DNA of 64,000 nt, from NCBI GenBank assembly GCA_030272585.1, contig BSYQ01000006.1, positions 4,303,001 to 4,367,000 on the forward strand, given 5' to 3'. Source of the DNA: Bryopsis sp. KO-2023 (lineage: Eukaryota > Chlorophyta > Ulvophyceae > Bryopsidales > Bryopsidaceae). A program made the translations under genes and the position numbers. Positions 1 through 10,337 of this stretch are shown piece by piece; the first letter of the stretch is position 1, and each line of letters starts with the position of its first letter. The notes under the pieces were generated by a model, which did not search any database, was not told where the DNA came from, and saw only the letters and a list, made by a program, of their open reading frames with translations.

Positions 1-249
1 ACTCTTCTGCACAGTGCAGAGGCTTCGACGGGGACCCTATCTCCCGAAAGGTCAAGGCAAACCTACCCCCCCCTGTCACCCAGTGCCTCGGTCAGCAGCC
101 ACCGCCCCCCCAGCTGCCACAGATCACCCAAGAGGTCCCCCAAACGATCCTCGCATCGTAGTCATCGCACTCACAGCCCTGTTTCGGAAGCACCCAGATC
201 GGAAAGGCACGCCATCGTGCCTCCCCTTGTGCTAAGCAGGTTGCCTTGA
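1..249 (+). CDS. C-terminal end of an RS-rich protein (partial)
   Basis: Frame 1 is open from the first base of the window to a TGA at 247-249. It encodes about 82 residues rich in Ser, Arg, Pro and His, with a core reading SPKRSPKRSSHRSHR. Base composition is GC-rich here and changes abruptly to homopolymer-rich DNA right after the stop, as expected for a coding end followed by a 3' UTR. RS/SP-rich tails are typical of splicing factors and other nuclear RNA-binding proteins, but no RNA-binding domain is visible because the gene starts outside the window. The choice of frame rests on composition only; the overlapping ATG frame at 14-235 is less biased. Confidence 0.4.
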   Translation, partial: TLLHSAEASTGTLSPERSRQTYPPLSPSASVSSHRPPSCHRSPKRSPKRSSHRSHRTHSPVSEAPRSERHAIVPPLVLSRLP

Positions 250-3200
250 AAAAAAAAAATTAATGGTGTCGAATGAGAAAGAACCGAAGGAAGAAAACAA
301 TGGGGAAGAAAAAAAAAAAAAATCAAAAGTGGGATGGGTTTGGAGAAAAAAAGAAGAGGAGGGGGGGGGGGGTGGGGGAGGGGGAGGGGCTTTAGGAAAG
401 TAAAGAAAGGGGGGAAAAGAAAAGCAAAAAAAAAAATGGGGGTGATATATTTTTATGTGATGCGATGTGTCGTGTTCCTATGTTGGGCACTCTTTTTAAA
501 TTCTCTCTGTATTTTGTTTCGGTTTTTTTTTTTTTTTAGTTTTTAGTTTTTCCTCGTTCCTTGTTGTTTTTTTGTTTTCCCTTTTTTGTTTTCTCGTTTC
601 TCATCTCATCTTTTAAGAAGATAAATTCTGCCGAGAACAAAGGTGGGGGGAAAAAAAATAGAAAAAAAAACACACTAAGATCGGAAAAAAATAAGGAGTG
701 AGACAAGAGAGAAATTTAACTTGTATCGATTGGCAGGAGTTTAAAAAAAAAAAGGGAAAAAAGAAAAAGAAAAAAAAGAGAAAGCGGTGACCGAAAGTAG
801 GTTGGTTGGTTTTGTTTTTTGGTTTTGTTTTTTTTTTTCCCCTTCTTTCTTGGGTTTTTTTGGGGGGAAGGGAAGAATGGTTTTGAAGTAAATATTGGCC
901 ACGATTATCGTCGAAGTTCTATAATACATAAGACTTGTTATCATGGGGATTTGGATTAAAAAACAAACTAAAACAAAAAGAAAAAACAGACGATGAAAAA
1001 AGCAAAAAAGAAAAGAACAAGAGAGAGAAAGAGAGGGATGGGAAAAAAAAAAGAAAGAGACACCTCCCCTGATAAAAATGTCTTAAGGAGCGTTATATTT
1101 GTTTTTCAATCTTTTCAAGCCTTCACTGTACAAAAAACAGAGAAACATATCCTGATGGTGGAAATCGCCCATTGAGTATCGGGGAGGAACCACCACCAAA
1201 CCAAAGAAAAAAAAAATGGCACAGATGTAAAAAGAATTGTGTTTGGGAATGACATTGGGTTGGGGGGCCAGGTTTTGAAGGGAAAGAACCGGGTTTAAAA
1301 AGACAAACATATAAAGAGACATTTAAAAAAAAAAATGGAGTACATAAAGGTGGCATATTTGCTCTCGGAAGGTTGGAATGGGTTTTAATCTTTTTTTTTT
1401 TTTTTTTTCAAAATTTTCGAAGGGGGATTTTGGGTGGAAAGAGAGGAAGAGAAAAGAAAAGGGGGTCCCTTTTGAAGCCGGTGGGGAGATGGGCATGGTG
1501 AAAAGGAAAACAAGAAAAACAGGGAAAGATTATTGTTGTATCTGGCATGATTTGTGGTAAAAAAAAAGGAAAACGATACAAAATATACGATCGTGTGTGT
1601 GTGTGTTTGTTTTTTGAGAAAGAAAGGTTCCTGAGGATTTTTTTTTTATTGCCTTTTTCTTTTTCTTTTTTTTGCTGCTGATTTGTGTGTAATTTGTGCC
1701 AGATCATTCTATGATGGTTTTTCCTTGTATTTGATTTTTTTTTCCCTCTGCCGTGTCTGTGTTTGTGTGTCTGTTTTTTCTTCTCTGAATTGAAGTTATA
1801 AAAAAAATATATTGAATTTCCGAAGCACAGAGAAATCGGCACCAGGGGTAAGGTGGGAGGAATGGAATGAAAAAAAGAAAGAAAAAAAAATGAGGGGAAA
1901 GGAAAGAAAAAAAGAAATGGTGCGAGGAAAAAGCCTCGGGGAGGGAAAAGCAGGGAGGGGCAGTGGTTTCAAGATATCTGTGAGTTTTTTTGTCAATGCT
2001 CCTCGTTTTTTTCTTTTTTTTTTTTTCCTCTTGTGATCATTCTTCATCTTTCAGGGTTTTTTTTTCTATTATCTTATCTTTTCTCCTTTCCATAGCATTC
2101 CATTCGGTGAGAATGTATTCATGTGGCAAACAGAAACATGATAGGTGGTGGAGGAGTTTGGGTGGGTAGAATTTAAAGCGGATTGTTTTTTTTTTTTGGT
2201 GCGAGAGAATTTGAAAGGGAAGAAAGAAAGAAAGAAAAGAGAAAAGTCAAATGTTCAGGTCCCGATGTTTCTTTCTTTTTTTTTTTTGTCTTTTTTTACA
2301 GGAAGAAAGTGGCAAGGGTTTTTACAACGAGAGACATTTTTGGAAGAGGGGGGAAACAGGGGGATGACAACGCAATTGATAAGGATATTTTTCTTTCTGT
2401 TTTTTGTATTCGTTTTTGTGATGATGATGAAGATGGGCGTGAGCCTTTAGTGCTGATGAATAGATTTTTTTTTTCCCTTTTTCTCAAAAAAAAGAAAACA
2501 AAAAAGAAAAAAGAAAAAAGGAAAAAAAAAAAAAAAAAAAAGGGGAAGAAAGGAGGGATAGTCCTTGTGCCGTGAGTGTATGTTTTTTCTTAAAAATCCG
2601 CACAGGCCTAGGGTGACTTTATGACTGATTTTGATATATATACATATGCGTATGTATAAATATATGTGTGGAGGAGGTTCGATATGATAATATTGTTCTG
2701 GTCCAGTTTGATCAATTTCATTGCTTTTGTGCGTGTTTGTGTGTGACTTTGTGTGATTTTTTGGGACCGTGTAAATAACTTGCGCCAATTTTTGGTTTGA
2801 CAGTAGATTATATATTTAAAAAAGAAAAGATGAGACGAGAAAGGGAAAGAAAAGTAACGACCAGGGCTCCTCGGAAAAGTTAAAAACAAAAAAGGGAAGC
2901 AGTAATGGGCTCTGTATTGGTGTCTTATTTAATGGAGGGTTTAAATCGAGGGGTATTTTCTCAAAAGGGGAAAGAGGGGGGGGGGGGGGGGTCAAGAACT
3001 GGGTGGGGTGGTTGGTAGGATGATGGGTTGACGAGAATATTATATATATATATATCTACAGTGTTTTTTTTTTTCGATCTATTTTTCGTTTTGATTTTTT
3101 TTTCCTTTTTCTTCGCAAAAATTGCATACAATTTATATATATATGTATATCTAACACATTTTTAGGAAGTGTTTATGTTCGATACAATAAAAAAAGGTAC

Positions 3201-5073
3201 ATGTCAGACAGAGGGTTCAGGAACAGAAAGGAAAAGAGAGGGTGAGTTTTTTGTGTTTTTTTTTTCAATTCTGATGGGGTTGGGGTAAACAGGTTTTTGA
3301 ATTTCCGATCAGAAAAAAATTTTGGACGAAAAGAAAGAGAGAACGGGTGAGGTTTCATCAAATCTAGGGTATGTTATATATACATACATGTTTCTATGAA
3401 TATAAAGGACTTGAATGTATGACCAGTGTGTTGAGGTGTTTTTTTTGGGATATATATATATTACAACAGGCAATGGTCAATACTTTTCAGAGTTTAGCTT
3501 ACAAACTGGAGAAATGGCATCATGTTTGAATTGTGTTTTGTGGGGGTCGATTTTGTGATATACATTTGTTTTTGAAAAAAGCCCATCTTGGAAGGAAAAA
3601 AAAAAAAGAGTGAGACAGAAACTCCAGTGAAGGAGAGGGAGGGTTCTTTCATATTTTTTTCTCTGCCTCTTTTTTTTTTTGCAACCAAGTAATATCTCTG
3701 CTCATTTTGTTATAATTCCTTGTTTTGTATATTTTTCTGTGGATAGTTTTATCGTAGAGGTGGGTGGAGGGTGTTTGCTTTTATGGGGGAAAAAAACAAA
3801 AAAAACGAAACGTATCTCACTGGGGGTGTTTCAGAAAAACTAAATCGTTGTCGGTATTTGCGTGATGTTTTAAAAAAAAAATCAAGCCAAGGAATCGAGG
3901 GGTGGGTGGGAGAACCTTAACAATGGGTTGGGCTGGATAAAGCAGGGTGGTGGTTGTTTAGTTATGTTCATTTCTGTTGCCCTCGTTTGTTTTTTATTTC
4001 GGCGTCTGGAGAAAAAGGGGGGCGGCGGTGTAACATTGTGAAAAGAGAAAGAGAATCGGGGATGAAAAGTGGAAAAGTTTGGGACAAAAAAAGGGAAGGG
4101 TTTCTCCCCTTTCCCCCATCATAGTTTGAGAGGAAACACTGAAAGGACGAATATACAGCATGCATAGGTGGAGAAAAGGTTTTGTCTCAAGCCAACAAAG
4201 AAAAAAAAAGGGAAAAAAAAAGCACTGTTTTCTGGAAATAGTTGTTGCGACACCCCATTTCTTTTTGTGACGAATAACGATTGGGTAGCCCTTTGAGAAA
4301 CCGAAAAAAAGAAGAAGAAAAAAATGGGGGAGGAAAAGCTATGTGTTTTTTTCCCTTTTGTCACATCGGTCTTCTCATGCTTTTCACACCTTTCCATTGG
4401 TTTCCCTAATTTTTTCAATTAATTATTTTTTTTTGAGAGAAAAAAGGGAGCAAGAGGGATCTTTTTTTTTCTCCGTTTTACCTTTAGGGGAACAAAAGGT
4501 GGATTGTATGTTGATGAAATGTAGGGAAAGCAAACGAAGAAAAAAAATGCCGAAAAGATACAGTGGTGTATTTTTTTTGTCATGTTATGTAGTTGATTGT
4601 CATCCTTTTTTTTTTTTTTGTTCCTGCCGTTACGGATCGTGATGTCGACGTTTGGTTTTGGACGTTTTTCGACTCGATTTTGGTGTTTTGATGTTTTCTG
4701 TTTCAATTATTGGAAAAGAAAGGGAAACAGATGACAAAAATGTGTCTGCCATGGACGCATACGTGCATGTGGGATATTCTCTGTTGTTTGCTCAATTTTA
4801 GTTTTCATCTACATTTTTTGACCGAACTTTGTTCGCCAATGAAAACCCTGACAACAGCTGTTGCTGTTAGGAAAATAGATGAAGCTTCCTCACCCATGGG
4901 TTAGTTGATTTTCAACCTCTTGGTTTTCTTTTGATCTTTCTCTATTCGTTTAAAAATACTAATGGGCAGCAAGGGGCACGTCGGCTAGTATTCACTCACT
5001 TTTTCGGTTGGTTTGGTCTCTTTTCACCCTCAGTACTTTACTAGTTTTCTGGAAAAAGTAATGCACTGGGCAC
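250..5073. other. C-poor, homopolymer-rich non-coding DNA
   Basis: About 4.8 kb with no supportable exon on either strand. The plus strand is very poor in C and is built of A-, T- and G-runs, with long G-runs near 360 and 2975, AT dinucleotide runs near 2635, 3040 and 3140, and short GT runs near 1590. C becomes common again only after about 4970. It probably comprises the 3' UTR of the upstream gene plus intergenic DNA. Confidence 0.6.
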
Positions 5074-5156
5074 TCACTCCCCTGCACTCTTCATCGCAGC
5101 AGCCCCCAGCGTTTTACCCGGCTCCTCACAACGCTTGATGTGATCCTCAGGGCTCT
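5074..5156 (-). CDS. Possible terminal exon of an unidentified gene
   Basis: On the minus strand a good 3' splice site (a T-rich tract, then GTAG at 5160-5157) is followed by 27 codons ending in TGA at 5076-5074. The peptide is charged and contains PEDHIKRCEEPGKTLG. The exon needs one base from a preceding exon. A donor at 5244 (C|GTACAC) would supply it in phase, but that upstream exon lacks a good acceptor, so the rest of the gene is unresolved. I do not recognise the protein. Confidence 0.3.
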
Positions 5157-6362
5157 CTACACAGAAATAAAAAACAAATAATGCAAGTCAAACCGATCCT
5201 TTACTTGATCATTTATCAATCCACCTATTTGTGTATGTGTGTACGTGAAGTCCAACCCCCATTGCACTCCTTCAAAATCACTCCTTGAGGACTTTTAGAT
5301 GGTTGTGTTTTTTGTTGTTTTTTTTCGTTTGTTGTTCTGAGCAATGATTTCTGCACTTTGGTTTTTCTTTTATATGTAAAGTAATCGACCGTGAACAGAA
5401 CTGTTTTTCTTTCTTTTCTTTTTTTTTTCCAGTTATTGACCGAATGAATGAATCCATGGTACGCATTTGTGGTGGGTTCGAATCCCACAATTCATTATGT
5501 GCCTTGTATTATTAGGTATGCATTCATTCAACCCAGTTGATTCCTCAGTTGAATCAATGATTCTTTTTCTTTTGGTTGGTTTTATGAAAAAAAGGGAAAG
5601 ATTGCTGCCATAAAGATTTGACCTTATGTTTTCGGTTTGGGAATATGTGTTTTGACACTTTCTATCTTTCCTCCCTGGGCAAGCAAGGAGATTCTGCATT
5701 AATAATAATTAAGGGGGTTGAGTGGATTGGCTTACACAATGCGAAAAGGAAATGATTCGTCTCGAAAAACAGAAAACCTCAGTATAGATATGCTTTGCTT
5801 GAGGACCTTGTGATGGGGGTTTGCATATCTCAGAATACCATTGAGGAATATGAAGTCACCTGCTGTATGTTAGCCCATATTGTGGGCTACTGAATTAAAT
5901 CTCTGCACATATTGCACAAAACAAGAACAAACCCTCCTCCCCCCCCCAAAAAAAAGGGAAAGAAATGAAAGCCCTTGCACACAAGCAGTCGAAGTTCAGG
6001 GCTGTAGGAAGTTATTCGTTTTGGAAAGAACCAATACTTGGAAAGGGAGCGGGGGTTTTCGAGAGCTTTCCCGAAAACTCGTTTTTCCTTTCTTTCCTCA
6101 AGCTGTCTTTTTCAACTGGCGAACGGTTTGGAAAAGGCCTGTTTAAGGACTTCACGCCGATCCGATTTTTTTTTGTTCGCGCAAAAAAAAGCATCCATCT
6201 CCTCCCAACTCGCCTTCTGCCCAAGCGCACAAGTCGTCACAGTGAAAGTCGACACCGGTGTACCACCAGCCATCGCTTCCGAGCATGATAACTCCGGATC
6301 AGTATCAATTTAAAAAAAACCAGAGCACCGTTCTCGAAGCTCTGGTGTTCGACCTCAGCGTC
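5157..6362. other. Intron or intergenic DNA, no firm exon
   Basis: This stretch holds T-rich DNA, an isolated tRNA T-arm-like hairpin at 5472-5488, and a hairpin followed by a T-run (6319-6346, listed separately). Short open frames near 5965-6290 on the plus strand show no splice signals that I can link into a gene. Confidence 0.4.
6319..6346 (-). other. Stem-loop plus T-run downstream of a stop codon
   Basis: On the minus strand an 8-bp perfect stem (ACCAGAGC / GCTCTGGT, 12-base loop) is followed at once by eight T residues. It begins 17 bases after the stop codon of the exon at 6363-6588. The shape resembles a bacterial intrinsic terminator. In a eukaryotic 3' UTR it could be an RNA-processing or stability element, or chance. 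Confidence 0.35.
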
Positions 6363-6588
6363 TTAGAACCGGTTGCTAGCCTCTGCGGCGTCCTCCATAT
6401 TCATGTTCAAAATCTGAGTTTCGTGATCCGTGAGCTTACCGGCGACGCGATTGCCGCGCGCTTCTCGGTGCAGAAGACTTTCAACGCGAGCGAACTCTCC
6501 GTACATCCTTGTGGCCGTTTCCACAAAAGCGTCGTCCTCTTTTACTTGAACAAGTAACTGTCTCCGCCATGTATACCCACCATTTCGA
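6363..6588 (-). CDS. Terminal exon of an unidentified gene
   Basis: From an acceptor at 6590-6589 (GCTGCAG) the minus strand stays open for 75 codons to a TAA at 6365-6363. The exon is distinctly GC-richer than its surroundings and encodes a charged, probably helical peptide with the segments TATRMYGEFARVES and NMEDAAEASNRF at the C-terminus. It needs two bases from a previous exon. A neighbouring open stretch upstream (about 6600-6770, in another frame, with PPVVEAEATIEQAAVEM) may be that exon, but I could not find a consistent junction. The family is not recognised. Confidence 0.45.
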
Positions 6589-8736
6589 CTGCAGCTTGCT
6601 CAATGGTGGCTTCCGCTTCCACCACCGGAGGGGGTTTTCGGCTGTGGTTCCTCCACGCGCTTTGGTTTTTTTTTCTCGCGGCGGTCGTAGGGGTGAAACG
6701 TTCGACTAGTGCCAGTCTCGAAAAGCCTTGGTCCGTCACATCGAGTGGTTGCACAAAGTGTGAAGGAGGAAAAACATTTGAATCGATGTGACAAGTGCAA
6801 TTTTGTGACAAATCACTTGTTCCAAAAGTACCAAATCGCTGCATTTTCTCGATCATCCGTGTGATCGATGATCCGTAGATCCGTTGATCCGCGTTTCGCC
6901 TCGTTTCAAGTTCAATTCGTTTCAAAAGTTCAATTCTCGCACACGTTTCGTCTCAATTCAAGTTTGCATTTTTGTTCGAAAGTTCGTTTTCTCTTCAATG
7001 TCGTTGTTTGGAAGCTTTTCGGTTTTGATCGAGTCCGTTTGGTGGTGGACCTTTGTCCGCGCGCACAAAAAAAAAAAAAAAAAGTTTAGGAAAGAAAAAA
7101 AAAATCGAGTGCTTGGAACTCGAAGGCTCTAGGAGGCCGTGTTAGGGGGAAAAAAAAATCCTATATGGGAGGCTCGAGTGGTGGCTAATTTGAATGGAAA
7201 GGAGGAACCCAATAAGGTACTCGGTGTTTTTTTATAATTTTGTTTCCCGAGTCATAAATAAGAAAACTAAAAAATCCTCGTAAAACGGGTGGTCGGTTTT
7301 TTTTTCATGCTTTTGTTTTCCGACCCATTAAAAAAAAAAAAAAAAAGAACGGGCTCTAGGAAGCCCGTTTTGAAACAAAATCGTACATGGGAGACTCAAG
7401 TGGTGGATAAATGGATTGGAAAGGAGATACCCAAATGTACTCGCTCTTTGATGTTGTCGCCTTGTTTTTTTTGGAAGAAACCGAAAACGACTTGAACTGG
7501 CTGAAAAAAACTCGACCAGAAAGCGCCTTTTGCACGCGAGAGATGCAAAGATGTATTTTTCATGGATCGCTTGGATCCCTTTGTTGTTGCCGCCTTGTTT
7601 TGGGAAAAAACCGAAACCGACTGGAACCGCCTGAAAAACTCGACCCAGCGCCTGTTGCACGCGAGAGATGCACTATTTTTCACAAACCAAAACTCGATTC
7701 AAACCAGTTCAGAAAAAATAAAACTCAGCGAAGGGTGGGAATGAGTGTCGCACTTCGTCGAAGTTGACGGCCTCGAAGTTGACAAACTGTCCGTCAGGTC
7801 CAGGTCTTTACACAAGCAACCCCCTTTGTCTGTCAACCCCATTCTACCATCCCCAAGATCCATTCAGCACAAACCCTAATAACCCTCATCAGTAAAGCCA
7901 CCAAAGGATGGTGCACCCTTGGGGTCCAGACCCCCTCTGCATATATTACACATCTCCACCAATTATTTCCATTTCACTTCAGCCCTCGATCAGCAGAGAT
8001 TCAATCTGCTCAGTCATCCACAAGCTCCACAAGAACTTGGATGCAGCTTTTCCTCACAGTAGGGTCCATGTGACTGGAAGCCCCCTGCTGAACCCACACA
8101 CCAGATGTCAAAACATGGCCGTGATTTCATAGCACTTCGACAAAACCACTCCACTACACTGGATTACTATTAAGATGAATGAACTCGACACAGATCAGAA
8201 TATGCTAAAAAGAGGGGGGTCGAATGCGCAGTCAGATTATGAGTCAATCTCACCAGCACCATGAAAGTGCGTCCTTAGATCTTTGGTTAATCATCATTCG
8301 ATGCATCCAGAAAATCAAGAACGGCACAAATCACCCCACTTCCCCCATTCCTCCCCAAGAATTAAGATTTCACACCTAGGCCAACAGAATGACCTTCAAC
8401 GAAGATGACGTTTTTTGTTTTTTTTTGCCTCAGGAAGTTTTAGCACCACACCATCCAGCTTGGAGAACACCATGACATGCAAAAGACTGCAGTACAGCTT
8501 TTTGAAGGTCCCCCTGTTTTCCCCCACCAGTGCCCCTTTCTGTCTGGACATCGCCCTTCGTGTGCAAGCACAGGTCTCCGCAAGACTCGCCCAGTTTTCT
8601 GTGAATCTCAATCGGCCACCAACACAGGAAGCGAAACGAGCAGATCATCACATATCTCGATTATGTGGATCATAGTTTTTGGCATTTGTTGGAGATGTGA
8701 CAACATCCTGGATCTCCCCCGCCTCTTTGTGTCGAC
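6589..8736. other. Mostly non-coding, with one weak exon candidate
   Basis: Contents from left to right: possible upstream coding sequence of the previous exon (to about 6770); short direct repeats of TTCAA/TTCG (6890-7020), which may be promoter-like; the duplicated block described separately (7118-7672); and about 700 bp without signal. A minus-strand open frame at 8396-8611 (71 codons, basic tail KKNKKRHLR) could be a C-terminal exon. It lies in a GC-rich patch that is open in all three frames, so I do not call it a gene. Confidence 0.35.
7118..7672. repeat. Diverged duplicated blocks
   Basis: Two kinds of imperfect direct repeat lie next to each other. Block A (7118-7225 and 7347-7444) shares the order GCTCTAGG, TACATGGGAG-like, GTGGTGG, GGAAAGGA. 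Block B (7447-7547 and 7580-7672) shares GTTG.CGCCTTG, AAACCGAAA, CTGAAAAA and an identical tail, TTGCACGCGAGAGATGCA. The copies differ at many positions, so the duplication is old. No gene or mobile-element hallmark is attached. Confidence 0.7.
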
Positions 8737-9184
8737 TCAACAGGAAGCATGCTGAGTTTTTTCCCAAAACTGAGAAGCGTAAGCAACCGACATTCGTTTT
8801 CCCGTCAGGTTGTTTGGGGCTGAAACCAAGTACCTGCACTTTCAACAGAGGGGGTAATCAGCAAAACAGTGACAAGAGTGTCCTCTGATTTCTCGACAGA
8901 ATGATGCCAGCCACATGGTACAAAGATGCAATGATGGCATGAGTTTCGGCTGGTTTCTGTATGTTTGGGAATTTTTTATCAAGGGAAACAGACATCTCAG
9001 CCAGTGAAAATAATCTGAACAGGAAGCGCTGTTTTGCTACTGCTGTTGTTGCTGTTCTTTTGAATCTATGCAATTTTCCACACTCTGAGAGGAGGTCCAT
9101 TCACCGGTGAAACCCACACTCCACAAATCCAAGTATTTGTTCAGCCAATCTTTGATGCATAAGCTAGTAGAACTGCACAAGAAT
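8737..9184 (-). CDS. Unidentified protein, three 3' exons (5' end unresolved)
   Basis: Three minus-strand exons join in phase: 9184-9082, 8995-8898 and 8833-8737, ending in TGA at 8739-8737. The 9184 acceptor follows a long T-run (TTCCAG). The last intron carries a TGCTGAT branch-like site before a C-rich tract and GTGCAG. The joined 99-residue tail contains CIKDWLNKYLDLWSVGFTGEW, a hydrophobic stretch (HAIIASLYHVAGIILYLVS) that could be a membrane helix, and the terminus SQFWEKTQHASC. I recognise no family. A further upstream exon may lie at 9436-9497 (donor GGAG|GTAAGA), but its phase does not fit directly, so an exon is missing. Confidence 0.5.
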
Positions 9185-10337
9185 CTGGAACGCCAAAAAA
9201 AAAAGTCAACATGAATTTGCATGATAAGAAAACACCACGAAAAAAATCGCACGAACGTAACGAGAAGAAAAACTCATGCCAACACTGCAGGAGCCCTGAG
9301 AAAAAATGCGTCTGCATTAAAATGTATGTGTGTTTTCATTTTCCATCAGGTTATTACCAATTACAAACCCCCCCTTACTTTTATTAGTTGCGATGCAACG
9401 ATTTCAATTCCAACACATGGCACATATGTCTTACCTCCATGAAAATCTGTAACAAAACATTCGAATTCTTCAAGAAGGGGGAAATCGCACTGCAAACTTC
9501 CGACAAGAAACTACAGAGAAAAGTAATTGGGACCCTAAATTTCAGTCCACCAGATTCAACCAATTTGTTGGAATTCCGTAAATTACTTGTATTTCGTTAC
9601 ATAACTGAACACAGAACGGGAGGATGAAGGGATGCTTGTCGGCTGGACGTCAAGCAAAACAATTAAACAAAAATAGAACGGTTTTCTTCTCTGCAAACCA
9701 CGTTGTGTAGGAATTTTAAGGGTTGATAATTCGGGAGGGGAGTGGGGTTAGCACCATACTGTATTGTAACCCACAGATTTCCCACAGACCAAGATCTTGG
9801 AAAGGAAAATATGGTTCAGGATTTAGAATCTTTCTTTTTGCAAAAACATTGCATAAACCTCGGAATCAGTTTTTTTTTTCACCGTTCCTTTGCTGTGGAA
9901 AGTAAGGAGGACACAGCATGTCACTGGATCGAAAAAAGCGTTTCTTTTTTTACAGCGTTGAAATCTTTCCCTGATCGAAAAAAGCGTTTCTTTTTTTACA
10001 GCGTTGAAATCTTTCCCTGATGCTTCACGACAGTTTGAAAAAAGAAGTCAAAATTGAAGAAAACACATGAGGACTTGGAAGATGTTTTCCCCATTTCTGG
10101 TCATTATGTCCCACTCACAGTAATTATCAAATGCACGTAGAGTACAGCTCCCCCCCCCCTTTTTTTGTTTGGAAAACAAGAAAAAAGATGGCGCTGTGCT
10201 GCTACTGATGATGACTGATTCGTTCTGGTTCGAAGATTTTCGACCTTGTTTTTTTCCGTCCATTAGAATTTCTCGTTTGGTAGGGGAACTAACAATTTTC
10301 TTTCGTGAAAAACCAAAAAATGAGGAAAAAAAAAAAT
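9185..10337. other. Unresolved 5' part of the previous gene and intergenic DNA
   Basis: Holds a possible minus-strand exon at 9436-9497, a perfect 46-bp tandem duplication at 9927-10018, and the 3' flank of the methyltransferase gene. Nothing else is supportable. Confidence 0.4.
9927..10018. repeat. Perfect 46-bp tandem duplication
   Basis: The 46-base unit starting GATCGAAAAAAGCG occurs twice head to tail without a mismatch (9927-9972 and 9973-10018), pointing to a very recent duplication. It lies outside the coding regions I can define. Confidence 0.9.

Noticed and set aside
5472-5488. tRNA-like T-arm (GTGGG TTCGAAT CCCAC) on the plus strand
   Set aside because: No matching D-arm, anticodon arm or full-length acceptor stem at the right distance; at most a tRNA-derived fragment.
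8396-8611. Minus-strand frame with basic tail
   Set aside because: All frames are open in this GC-rich patch and no consistent upstream junction was found.
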